This document shows, one piece after another, positions 8,037 to 15,943 of a DNA stretch of 64,000 nt (the first letter of the stretch is position 1; the number at the start of each line of letters is the position of its first letter). The translations under genes and the position numbers were made by a program. Source of the DNA: Candidatus Saccharibacteria bacterium oral taxon 488 (GTDB lineage: Bacteria; Patescibacteriota; Saccharimonadia; Saccharimonadales; Saccharimonadaceae); the NCBI GenBank assembly GCA_010202115.1, contig CP047917.1, positions 186,001 through 250,000 on the forward strand. Reading direction: 5' to 3'. A model generated the notes under the pieces. That model searched no databases. It was given only the letters and a program-made list of their open reading frames with translations, and was not told where the DNA came from.

Positions 8037-8053
8037 TGTCGTAGGGCGTTTTT
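8021..8053 (+). terminator. Hairpin terminator after the LiaF-like gene
   Basis: AAAAACGC (8021-8028) pairs with GCGTTTTT (8046-8053). Inside it CTAC (8030-8033) pairs with GTAG (8041-8044), leaving a 7-nt loop. The A-tract/T-tract flanks are typical of an intrinsic terminator. Confidence 0.65.
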
Positions 8054-8341
8054 GCGTGTGCTGGGTAGTAGTCTTGGCGACATTAGCGCGAAATGAGCGG
8101 CTATCAACCGCGAAGCCTGCGGGAAGAAATTGGCTTTTTATCAGCTGAGATTAGACCCCGCCGCGACTCGCTGCGACAAAGTGACGATTGAGCGCTAAAA
8201 GAGTGCGTGGATGCCGGTCAACTCGGCAAAACCCACGGAAGAATCACTTCTTTTGGAATCGAGATGGTACCGTCCGCTTGAAACACCTCCAGCGGATTCT
8301 CGAAGTCAGAAGAGGTGATTTTATTTTATATAAGGAGTAGT
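8043..8341 (+). promoter_or_regulatory. T-box riboswitch leader, tRNA-Ile type
   Basis: The 300-nt gene-free stretch folds as a T-box. The antiterminator is complete: helix A1 TCGAGA (8259-8264) with TCTCGA (8298-8303), the 7-nt bulge TGGTACC (8265-8271) that binds the tRNA NCCA end, and helix A2 GTCCGCT (8272-8278) with AGCGGAT (8291-8297). Immediately upstream is a stem III-like hairpin, CGTGG (8206-8210) with CCACG (8233-8237), enclosing GCCG/CGGC. A short stem GCGG/CCGC (8097-8111) shows ATC, an isoleucine codon, followed by A in its loop. CACCTC (8284-8289) can instead pair with GAGGTG (8312-8317), which precedes a T-rich run, giving an alternative fold. Uncharged tRNA-Ile would favour expression. 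The operon ends in ileS, which agrees. Confidence 0.8.
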
Positions 8342-8851
8342 ATGCCGATACCAGCCTACAAGTCAGCCTTGCAGCACGCCATTCGCCACGAGTGTGCGGC
8401 GCTGTGGCCACTGCTCGAGGCAGCCGCTCCCTGGGCGGATGAGCTGGTGATTCCGGGGCAGATAAAAGGCACGATGATGAATCCTCACCAGCTAGCCAGC
8501 TATCTACTGGGGTGGGCTACCACGGTGCTAGAGTGGGGTAGTGCATATCATCAGACTCATACGGTGCCGACGATTATTACCACTGGCTATGGTGCGGTAG
8601 CGCAAAAGTTCTATATGCAATATGCTGATATAGCGTATAGTGCCGTACTGACAAAGCTTGATGAAACGGTGGCAGCGATTGACCAACTGATCGAGCAGAC
8701 ATCAGAAGACGACCTCTACCGCGTCGTATGGTATCGGACGAAGACGAGCGGACGAGAGTATACTATGGCACGGATAATTGAGCTCAACACAGTCGCGCCA
8801 TTGCGAAATGCACACGGTAGGTTGCGCAAGGCTATGGAGGAGAGAGGATGA
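8342..8851 (+). CDS. ClbS/DfsB family four-helix protein (DUF1706)
   Basis: A 169-residue helical protein. MNPHQLASYLLGWATTVLEW (about residues 36-55) and the C-terminal LNTVAPLRNAHGRLRKA match the ClbS/DfsB (DinB-like) family. ClbS is a cyclopropane hydrolase protecting colibactin producers; most relatives have no known substrate. The ATG at 8342 is chosen because AAGGAG lies at 8332-8337; an in-frame upstream start at 8315 would lie inside the T-box expression platform. It is the first gene after the T-box, and its last bases overlap the next start (8848). Confidence 0.75.
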   Translation: MPIPAYKSALQHAIRHECAALWPLLEAAAPWADELVIPGQIKGTMMNPHQLASYLLGWATTVLEWGSAYHQTHTVPTIITTGYGAVAQKFYMQYADIAYSAVLTKLDETVAAIDQLIEQTSEDDLYRVVWYRTKTSGREYTMARIIELNTVAPLRNAHGRLRKAMEERG

Positions 8852-9303
8852 GCATGCAACAAAACGCAGCTTTGCCTAAAAGAATCATTACGTTATGTGG
8901 ATCGATTAAATTCATTGATGTAATGACGAGCGTGGCTGAGCAATTGGAGCTGGCTGGTTTTGAAGTGTTGCGACCGGTGGCGTCTGGTGAGCCGGAATTT
9001 ACGGTGGATGTTGAGCGTGCGAAAGCGATCCGTCATCGTTTAATTAAACAACATTTGGCAAAAATCGATCAGTCGGTGGCAGTTTTGGTAGTTAATCCAC
9101 CAAAAAATCAAGTTGATAATTATATTGGTGTGAGTACGCTGGGTGAGATGATGTATGCGTTTGGTACAAATAAGCCGATTTTTATCTTGAATCAGTTACC
9201 AACGGAACTTGATTACGCAGTGGATTTAGCGGCGCTAGAGCCGATCGAATTAAACGGTGATTTAACGAAAATAACAACTAATTTGGGGGCTTGCCGTGGC
9301 TAG
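8848..9303 (+). CDS. Nucleoside 2-deoxyribosyltransferase-like protein
   Basis: A 151-residue protein with a Rossmann-like start (RIITLCGSIKFIDVM, residues 12-26) and the motif NYIGVSTLGEMMYAF (about 107-121), in which the glutamate corresponds to the catalytic residue of nucleoside deoxyribosyltransferases. A role in nucleotide salvage or in hydrolysing modified nucleotides is inferred. The base composition is visibly more A+T-rich than that of the neighbouring core genes, as for the next two genes. It overlaps both neighbours (4 and 8 nt). Confidence 0.7.
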   Translation: MSMQQNAALPKRIITLCGSIKFIDVMTSVAEQLELAGFEVLRPVASGEPEFTVDVERAKAIRHRLIKQHLAKIDQSVAVLVVNPPKNQVDNYIGVSTLGEMMYAFGTNKPIFILNQLPTELDYAVDLAALEPIELNGDLTKITTNLGACRG

Positions 9304-9625
9304 TTCTCAAGCATTTATCGAATATTTCAAAGAGCAATTGACGGCGAGTGGCGCTGGTGAGATTTATTGTCGTAAAATGTTTGGTGATTATGGTGTTTAT
9401 TGCGACGGTGTATTTTTTGCGTTGGTTTGTGACGATACCTTTTTTATTAAAATAACAGAAGCTGGCAAGGTGATTTTGGGTAAAAATTATTCGACTGGAC
9501 TAGCTTATAGTGGCGCCAAAATGCCGATGTTTAAAATTGATGATTTTGAAGATTATGATTTAATGCGCCAATTAATTCAAGTAACTTGTGCCGAGTTAAT
9601 AAAGAAAGGTAAGGGCAAAAAATGA
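9296..9625 (+). CDS. TfoX N-terminal domain protein
   Basis: A 109-residue single-domain TfoX_N protein: MFGDYGVYCDGVFFALVCDD (about residues 28-47) and AYSGAKMPMFKIDDFED are characteristic. Full TfoX/Sxy activates competence genes in gamma-proteobacteria, but free TfoX_N domains are widespread and functionally undefined. The start is GTG at 9296, overlapping the previous gene by 8 nt, and the stop overlaps the next start (ATGA). Confidence 0.8.
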   Translation: MASSQAFIEYFKEQLTASGAGEIYCRKMFGDYGVYCDGVFFALVCDDTFFIKITEAGKVILGKNYSTGLAYSGAKMPMFKIDDFEDYDLMRQLIQVTCAELIKKGKGKK

Positions 9626-10191
9626 AGCAAGAAATAATTTCACAAGATCCAGATCTAAAGGTGTCAGTCCTAAAAACCTCCTTTGTCTATCGGAATCAGG
9701 TAATTCAAGCAGAATGGTTTGATGTTGACGACAAGACAGTGATTCCCGATTTACCATGGCAACAGATTTATGTGATTGGTGATCTTGATGGCAAGGTACC
9801 GTTGGTTTATTACGCACATGGTAGGGAAAATTTACCTGGTGGGCATACTGAGCCAGGCGAAACCCTCGAACAAACATTATGTCGTGAAGTACAAGAAGAG
9901 CTAAATGTGCGAGTGGCTGAGTGGAGACCGATTGGTTATCAAGTTTTAACCAATCCTGACGGTAGAATAGATCATCAATTTCGGGCAGTGGCGAAGCTTG
10001 AGAAGTTAGGTGAATTTGCAGGTGATGTCGGTGGCTCGGTGATTGGCTATCGCTTGGTGGATATCGATGAAGTGAATCAACGGATTGGTTATGGTGATAT
10101 TGGGGAGCGTATGATAGCACGCGCAAAGAACATACTAAAATCAATGGTGATTGTGCGTGACAGGATATTTAAAAAGAATATAAAAGGTTAA
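9622..10191 (+). CDS. NUDIX hydrolase
   Basis: A 189-residue protein with the Nudix box beginning GGHTEPGETLEQTLCREVQ and continuing EEL (about residues 73-94), which fits GX5EX7REUXEEXGU. Nudix enzymes hydrolyse nucleoside diphosphates linked to another group; the substrate cannot be told from sequence. It is the fourth of four small enzyme-like genes between the T-box and ileS, overlaps the TfoX_N gene by 4 nt, and is followed by ileS after 14 nt. Confidence 0.85.
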   Translation: MKQEIISQDPDLKVSVLKTSFVYRNQVIQAEWFDVDDKTVIPDLPWQQIYVIGDLDGKVPLVYYAHGRENLPGGHTEPGETLEQTLCREVQEELNVRVAEWRPIGYQVLTNPDGRIDHQFRAVAKLEKLGEFAGDVGGSVIGYRLVDIDEVNQRIGYGDIGERMIARAKNILKSMVIVRDRIFKKNIKG

Positions 10192-10205
10192 ATAAAGGAG
10201 ATAAT

Positions 10206-13136
10206 ATGAAATTCAAACACGGCACTCGCCGCCGAGCGGCAGAATATGAAAAAGATTGGGTGCAGCACTGGAAGGACGACGATACATTCAATAAATCGGT
10301 TGAAAATCGGCCAGCTAATAATTCCTGGGTGTTTTATGACGGACCACCGTTTTTGACTGGTACGCCGCATCATGGGCATTTGTTGGTGAGCACTGTTAAG
10401 GACACGATGGGTCGCTTCCATACCATGAAGGGTCAGCGAGTTGAGCGCCGCTGGGGCTGGGATTGTCATGGACTACCAGCTGAGGTGTACGTTGAGAAAA
10501 CGCTGGGAATTTCTAATAAAAAAGAAATTGGCGCGAAAATTAGTGTGTCGGATTATGTGAAGGAATGCCGTGCGGCTATGGTGCGAACTGGCACTGAGTG
10601 GGAAGACACAATTGAGCGAATCGGTCGCTGGGTTGAGTTTAAGGGTGCTTATAAAACCATGGACAATAATTACATGGAATCGGTTTGGTGGGCGTTTAAG
10701 AAGCTCTATGAAGAGGGTAAGATTTATGAGGGCGAAAAAATATTAATTTATTGTACTAAGGATGCCACGCCAATTTCTAAGAGTGAGGTAGCGATGGAGA
10801 ACAGCTACCAGATGGATACCGACCCAAGCTTGTTTGTCTATTTTAAGCTGGAAGATGAAGATGAATATTTGCTTGCCTGGACGACGACGCCGTGGACCTT
10901 GCCGGCGAATATGGTGGCGGCAATCAACCAGGATGTTGATTATTCATTAGTGGCGTACGGCGATAAGAAATTCTATATCGCAAGTGATGCTATCGAAAGA
11001 GTTATGACCGATGAAAAACATCAACCGCTTGAATATTCAATTGTCAAAACGATAAAAGGTGCGGAATTGGTGGGCAAGCGATTTGAGCCGCTGTTTGAAA
11101 ATCGCGGTCCAAATGCTCATAAAGTGCTGCATGCTGATTTCGTGACGACCGATGACGGTACAGGACTGGTGCACATTGCGCCGGCTTATGGCGAAGACGA
11201 TTACGAACTATGCCGCAAGTATGACGTACCGGTGTTGTCGCTGGTGGATGGTGATGGCAACTATACTGAGGGCAGGTGGCTCGGTCGTAATATTTGGGAG
11301 GTCAATAAAGAGATTGCCAAGACATTGTTGGAGGAAGGCCGAGCGCTGAAAATTGACTATATTCGCCATGAGTATCCGCATTGTCACCGCTGCGGCACAA
11401 AACTGATGTATCGAGCGCATCCGAGCTGGTTCATGGATATTCAAAGTCAGAAAAAAGAAATGCTAGAGGCAAATGAACAGACTCATTGGACTCCAGATAA
11501 TCTGCGGACGGGGCGATTTCATAATATTATAGAGCAGGCGCCGGATTGGAATTTGAGCCGTGATCGCTATTGGGCAACGCCGATTCCAGTGTGGAAAGGC
11601 GTCAAGAATGACGGCACGGAAGTTGTCAAAGTGATTGGTAGTTTTGCGGAATTTGAAGAGCTGACGGGGCGTAGGCTAGATGATTATCATTTGCCGCAAG
11701 TGATGGACGTGACGTTTGAGTGTGATGGAGTGGAAATGCGGCATATCGGTAAGGTGCTCGACTGCTGGTTTGAGTCTGGCTCAATGCCGTTTGCTCAGTT
11801 CCATTATCCGTTTGAAAACAAGGAAAAATTTGAAGCGAGTTTTCCAGCCGATTTTATCATTGAAGCGATTGATCAGACCCGTGGTTGGTTTTATAGTTTG
11901 ACAGCGGTCAATGTGGCATTATTCGGTAAATCGCCGTGGAAGAATTTGATTTGTACTGGATTCATCAACGCGGCAGACGGCAAAAAGATGAGTAAGAAGT
12001 TAAAAAACTACACCGATCCGATGGAATTAATGGATAAAACGTCGGCTGATAGTTTCCGTTTTCTCATGCTATCTAGTCCGCTGACAAATGGCGAGAACTT
12101 TGCGCTAGCGGATAAGGATGTCATGGATGTAGCGCGCAAGCTCAGTATGATCTGGAATATGTATGATTTCTTCACGATGTACGCTGAGGTCGATGGCTGG
12201 GAATTTTACGGCGAGCTGAAAGATCCGCTGGGCGAGTTGACTAATCCGTTGGATATTTGGATTGTTAGCCGCTTACATCAATTGGTGACGGATGTTGAAA
12301 AGGGTCTTGATGATTACAATTTACAAGATGCCACTAAGCCGATTTTGCCATTCCTCGACGACGCTTCCAACTGGTACGTGCGCCGCAGTCGCCGCCGTTT
12401 CTGGAAGTCTGAAGACGATGGCGACAAGAACGATGCTTACCGGACGCTACATTATGTACTGGTACGTTTGAGTTACATTTTGGCGCCGTTTACGCCGTTT
12501 TTGGCCGAGGAATTGTATCATAATTTGACGGGTGATAACGAGTCGATTCATTTGAAGGATTGGCTGCCAGCTGGTGCGGTGGATGAGCAGGTTCTAGCCG
12601 ATATGTCCCGTACGCGTGAATTGATCAACAATGGTCTTAGTTTGCGTATGAAGCAAGATGAGCATCAAGCATCAATTAAGGTTCGCCAACCGCTGCAGTT
12701 TGCGGCATATGCGGGTGCGAAATTGGCTGAGTATTACGAGCAGATTATGGCCGAGGAGCTAAATGTTAAGGAAATTCGCTGGATTGAGAATTTAGACGAG
12801 CACTTGGCGGACTATGATGTGACCGAGGGCGCGATCAAGCCAGAGAGTTGGATCGAAATTAGCAAGCACTTAACGCCCGAGCTCAAACGCGAAGGTTTGA
12901 TGCGAGAAGTCATTCGCCACGTCCAAAGCGCGCGCAAGAAGGCGGGATTGCAAGTGGACGATCGGATTATACTACAGCTGACGACGAATGACGAGCAGCT
13001 CCGCCAAGCGATCGATGAGCATGCTGAGGCGATTGCTACTGAGACGCTGGCGGTGTTTGGCGAGGTACATGACAATCAGTCGACAGCGACGGTTGAAGGG
13101 GCTAAGCTCGAGATTGCTCTTGCTGTTGTAAAATAG
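10206..13136 (+). CDS. ileS: Isoleucine--tRNA ligase, type 2
   Basis: Class I synthetase of 976 residues. The HIGH-type motif is PHHGH (GPPFLTGTPHHGHLL, near residues 46-60), and KMSKK lies near 598-602 (ADGKKMSKKLKNY). The CP1 editing domain is present, with TTTPWTLPAN near 229. The TGTPHHGH context and the end without a zinc-binding cysteine tail fit the eukaryote-like IleRS2 type, which tends to tolerate mupirocin; that phenotype is inference. AAAGGAG precedes the ATG. It is the last gene of an operon whose leader is a tRNA-Ile T-box 1.9 kb upstream. Confidence 0.93.
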   Translation: MKFKHGTRRRAAEYEKDWVQHWKDDDTFNKSVENRPANNSWVFYDGPPFLTGTPHHGHLLVSTVKDTMGRFHTMKGQRVERRWGWDCHGLPAEVYVEKTLGISNKKEIGAKISVSDYVKECRAAMVRTGTEWEDTIERIGRWVEFKGAYKTMDNNYMESVWWAFKKLYEEGKIYEGEKILIYCTKDATPISKSEVAMENSYQMDTDPSLFVYFKLEDEDEYLLAWTTTPWTLPANMVAAINQDVDYSLVAYGDKKFYIASDAIERVMTDEKHQPLEYSIVKTIKGAELVGKRFEPLFENRGPNAHKVLHADFVTTDDGTGLVHIAPAYGEDDYELCRKYDVPVLSLVDGDGNYTEGRWLGRNIWEVNKEIAKTLLEEGRALKIDYIRHEYPHCHRCGTKLMYRAHPSWFMDIQSQKKEMLEANEQTHWTPDNLRTGRFHNIIEQAPDWNLSRDRYWATPIPVWKGVKNDGTEVVKVIGSFAEFEELTGRRLDDYHLPQVMDVTFECDGVEMRHIGKVLDCWFESGSMPFAQFHYPFENKEKFEASFPADFIIEAIDQTRGWFYSLTAVNVALFGKSPWKNLICTGFINAADGKKMSKKLKNYTDPMELMDKTSADSFRFLMLSSPLTNGENFALADKDVMDVARKLSMIWNMYDFFTMYAEVDGWEFYGELKDPLGELTNPLDIWIVSRLHQLVTDVEKGLDDYNLQDATKPILPFLDDASNWYVRRSRRRFWKSEDDGDKNDAYRTLHYVLVRLSYILAPFTPFLAEELYHNLTGDNESIHLKDWLPAGAVDEQVLADMSRTRELINNGLSLRMKQDEHQASIKVRQPLQFAAYAGAKLAEYYEQIMAEELNVKEIRWIENLDEHLADYDVTEGAIKPESWIEISKHLTPELKREGLMREVIRHVQSARKKAGLQVDDRIILQLTTNDEQLRQAIDEHAEAIATETLAVFGEVHDNQSTATVEGAKLEIALAVVK

Positions 13137-13218
13137 TCATCACGATAAAAGTTGCGACCTCAAAATTGATGCACGGCGAGCGTTTTCTTGGTCTCGCACT
13201 GATCGGACATTCATGACC

Positions 13219-13247
13219 TTGGCGATCGCCATACAACGCGGTACAAT
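13219..13247 (+). promoter_or_regulatory. Promoter of the Tim44/DUF3137 gene
   Basis: TTGGCG (13219-13224), 17-nt spacer, TACAAT (13242-13247), then 6 nt to the ATG. Predicted leaderless. Confidence 0.7.
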
Positions 13248-13253
13248 GGGTCT

Positions 13254-14597
13254 ATGTGTAATCTAGCAGTTCTCAGTCAGTTACTCTTTTTTGCGCGAGC
13301 TGGTGGTGGCGGGTCAAGTTCTGGCGGCGGCGGTGGCGTTGCCCTTTTCGGGATACCGATGGTAATTGCAATTTCGGTAAGTGGTTTTGTGAAAAAAACT
13401 ACCCAGTCAAAGATGGCCGCCATAGCGGTCGGGTTTTTGGCCGGCCTACTCGCCAGCTTGTTCTACCTACTCGGCGGTGTTGTTATTTTTATCCTGGTGG
13501 CCATCTCGGCATTGGTCGGTGCGATTATCGGGGCATTTACAGATAAGATCAGCCGTTTTCGCAAAGGCAGCGAGGCTGCAAAACAGGCCGTTCAGCAAGC
13601 AGCTACCCAGGACAGCGCCTGGAACGAGCAGGGTATTGTCAATTATGCAACGACGGTGTTTAATCGGTTTCAGTATGATTGGGAGCGGATGGATTTGCCG
13701 TCAATTCAGCAGTACGTCACGCCGAATTATGCGCGGCACATCGGACTAATGTTGTATGCCCTACAACAGATGGGGCGAGTCAATCGCATGAAGAATGTGG
13801 CGGTCAGTGAAGCGATTATCACCCGGGCGTATGATGATGCGAATGATCAGAATGACCGAGTAAGTGTGAGTTTTGTTGCCTCGGCAAATGATGAGCTGGT
13901 TGACGTGGCGAGTGATGCGGTGCTACATCGTGATACGGGCGAGTTTGGTGAGCAGTGGAACTTTGTGCGCTCGGGTGATGGCTGGCTACTAGATAGTATT
14001 GATCAGGAAACGGAAGATCCCGCACAGCTTGTTGCCTCTATGCAGCAGTTTGCAGCGCAATACGACATGTATTTCAGTCCGGATTGGGGGCGGTTACTGC
14101 TACCAACTCGCGGTGAATTATTCAAGGGCGGCTTTAAGGGTACCGACATCAATAACCACATCATTGGGTTCTGGACGGGTAATTTATTGGTGCAGCTATA
14201 CACCTATGTGGCTGACGCTTCAAATACCGATTCGGCGGCTACGTACATTATCGGGCAGGTTAATTTGCTAAAGTCGTATGGTGGGATTTTAGTGGAGCGT
14301 CGGGATTCGCGCTTCCTGAAGCGGTTCAGAGCGCCGTCGGGTTATAAAAAAGTAGAACTGGAGTGGGGTGACTTTAACAAGCGCTACCAAGTCTACGCCA
14401 CCGATGAGAACCAGGTGACGAGCTTTGAGCTGCTCAATCCAAGTTTCATGGCCTGGTTGTACGATCAAGACATTAAGGTTAATATTGAGGTGGTAGATAA
14501 TATTGTTTATCTCTATGCCAAAATTTCCACTGGCGAGATGCGCTACGGGGAGATGATGGATATTTTGCAGAAATCACATAAAGAACTCAAGATGTAA
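13254..14597 (+). CDS. Membrane protein with Tim44-like and DUF3137-like domains
   Basis: A 447-residue protein. A first hydrophobic stretch (residues 1-14) is followed by a glycine/serine-rich segment (about 17-28), then two or three hydrophobic segments up to about residue 95. Next comes a Tim44-like domain (NYATTVFNRFQYDWERMDL, about 128-146; VTPNYARHI). The C-terminal 150 residues resemble DUF3137 (VELEWGDFNKRYQVYATDEN, then FELLNPSFMAWLYD). Tim44-like domains bind membranes or translocation machinery. The role is unknown; a membrane-associated scaffold is an inference. Only 9 nt separate it from galU, so the two probably share a transcript. Confidence 0.75.
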   Translation: MCNLAVLSQLLFFARAGGGGSSSGGGGGVALFGIPMVIAISVSGFVKKTTQSKMAAIAVGFLAGLLASLFYLLGGVVIFILVAISALVGAIIGAFTDKISRFRKGSEAAKQAVQQAATQDSAWNEQGIVNYATTVFNRFQYDWERMDLPSIQQYVTPNYARHIGLMLYALQQMGRVNRMKNVAVSEAIITRAYDDANDQNDRVSVSFVASANDELVDVASDAVLHRDTGEFGEQWNFVRSGDGWLLDSIDQETEDPAQLVASMQQFAAQYDMYFSPDWGRLLLPTRGELFKGGFKGTDINNHIIGFWTGNLLVQLYTYVADASNTDSAATYIIGQVNLLKSYGGILVERRDSRFLKRFRAPSGYKKVELEWGDFNKRYQVYATDENQVTSFELLNPSFMAWLYDQDIKVNIEVVDNIVYLYAKISTGEMRYGEMMDILQKSHKELKM

Positions 14598-14606
14598 GGA
14601 GGAAAT

Positions 14607-15431
14607 ATGATTACCAAAGCTATTATTCCGGTCGCTGGTTGGGGTACACGGATGCTGCCAATCACCAAATCGATTGAAAAGTGTATGCTGCCGATTGGCA
14701 ATCGACCGCTGATTGATTACGTGGTGCAGGACTGTTTGGCGGCCGGCGTGCGCGAGCTGATTTTTGTGGTTGGCGAGCAGAGTTCACAGTTAGAGAGCTA
14801 TTATCGGAGCAATATTTTGCTCAACGATTATTTGCGGAGCCGGGGTAAGGATGACAAGTTGGCTCTGGTGGCGCCGATCGATGCGAAGCTTCACTTTGTG
14901 ACGCAACCGAGCTACGGCAAGTATGGCTCAGCAGTGCCAGTGGCCTTGGCGGCGGACTATCTCGAGGATGGCGAATCGGCAGTGGTGCTGATGGGTGATG
15001 ACTTTATGTATAATGCCGATGGCTCAAGCGAAGTGGCACGGCTGTTGGCAGCAACGCCAGACGGTCAGTGTAGTCTGCTGGCCCAGGAAGTGCCGGGTGA
15101 TGACATTAGTCGGTACGGGGCGATTGTAATGGATGAAGACGGCAATTTTGTAGAGATCGTGGAAAAGCCAAAGCCAGAAGAGGCGCCGAGCCACTTTGCC
15201 AACATCGGTAAATACGTCCTCACCAAACAAGTTATCCAGTCTTGTGCTGATGTTGAAATATCGCCGCGCGGCGAGTATGAGTTGACCGATGCAGTCAGTA
15301 ATTATGCTCGGGCCGGCGGTGTCGTCAAGGTTGTGCCAGCGGTAGGTATGCATTTGGACGGTGGTAATGTCGAGGGCTGGTTGCACGCAAACAATGTGGT
15401 GTGCGGTCGGTCGGGGTCGTGTTCGAGTTGA
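14607..15431 (+). CDS. galU: UTP--glucose-1-phosphate uridylyltransferase (GalU-type)
   Basis: Nucleotidyltransferase of 274 residues making UDP-glucose. AGWGTRMLPITKSIEKCMLP (residues 8-27) is the nucleotide-binding signature, and VVLMGDDFMY near 128, GAIVMDEDG, VEKPKPEEAPS and YELTDAV near 226 follow the GalU pattern. The C terminus is short and ends in a Cys/Ser-rich tail of doubtful function. AAGGAGG precedes the ATG. The product would feed cell-wall or surface glycan assembly. Confidence 0.85.
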   Translation: MITKAIIPVAGWGTRMLPITKSIEKCMLPIGNRPLIDYVVQDCLAAGVRELIFVVGEQSSQLESYYRSNILLNDYLRSRGKDDKLALVAPIDAKLHFVTQPSYGKYGSAVPVALAADYLEDGESAVVLMGDDFMYNADGSSEVARLLAATPDGQCSLLAQEVPGDDISRYGAIVMDEDGNFVEIVEKPKPEEAPSHFANIGKYVLTKQVIQSCADVEISPRGEYELTDAVSNYARAGGVVKVVPAVGMHLDGGNVEGWLHANNVVCGRSGSCSS

Positions 15432-15487
15432 CATTGATACTCCGGACGGTGTAGCTGTCGGTGGGATAATTGAAGCTGGCAGTAGCC

Positions 15488-15516
15488 TTGATTTACCACT
15501 GTGTCTCTGGTACAAT
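15488..15516 (+). promoter_or_regulatory. rplU promoter
   Basis: TTGATT (15488-15493), 17-nt spacer, extended -10 TGGTACAAT with the hexamer at 15511-15516. A leader of about 28 nt with AAGGAA precedes the ATG. Confidence 0.75.
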
Positions 15517-15550
15517 AGAACGGATTGAAAACTAATTTTTAAGGAACGAA

Positions 15551-15856
15551 ATGAAAGCAGTCGTAAAAATCTCTGGCAAACAATACATTGTCAGCGAAAA
15601 AGAGTCCCTCTTGGTGGATCTCCTCCCTGAAGGCACAAAAGAACTCACTCTCGACGCACTTTTAGTGATTGATGGTGATAAAACAACAGTTGGTACACCA
15701 ACCGTAAAAGGTGTGGTAGTGAAGGCAAAAGTTGCTGAAGCAGAAGTCAAGGGCGACAAAATCCGCGTCATCCGCTACAAGAGCAAAAAACGCGTTCACA
15801 AAGAAACGGGTCATCGCCAGAAGTACACCAGGATTGAGATTACCTCGATCAAATAA
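15551..15856 (+). CDS. rplU: 50S ribosomal protein L21
   Basis: A 101-residue L21: it starts KAVVKISGKQYIVSEKESLL, has VKAKVAEAEVKGDKIRVIRYKSKK (about residues 58-81), and the signature HRQKYTRIEITSIK at the end. L21 binds 23S rRNA on the large subunit. In most bacteria rpmA (L27) follows directly, but here a terminator and then parA follow, so the L21-L27 pair is broken at this locus. Confidence 0.95.
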   Translation: MKAVVKISGKQYIVSEKESLLVDLLPEGTKELTLDALLVIDGDKTTVGTPTVKGVVVKAKVAEAEVKGDKIRVIRYKSKKRVHKETGHRQKYTRIEITSIK

Positions 15857-15867
15857 CCGATGAATTA

Positions 15868-15900
15868 GCATACCGCCCCGTGATGAGGGCGGTATTTTTA
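15868..15900 (+). terminator. rplU terminator
   Basis: ACCGCCC and GGGCGGT separated by an 8-nt loop, followed by ATTTTTA. Confidence 0.85.
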
Positions 15901-15915
15901 TGGCCGAAACTATGG

Positions 15916-15921
15916 TACAAT
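15916..15921 (+). promoter_or_regulatory. parA promoter -10
   Basis: Extended -10 TGGTACAAT, hexamer 15916-15921, 22 nt before the parA ATG, with AGAAGGGG as ribosome binding site. No clear -35. Confidence 0.6.
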
Positions 15922-15943
15922 GAGGTAAGCAGAAGGGGTATCG

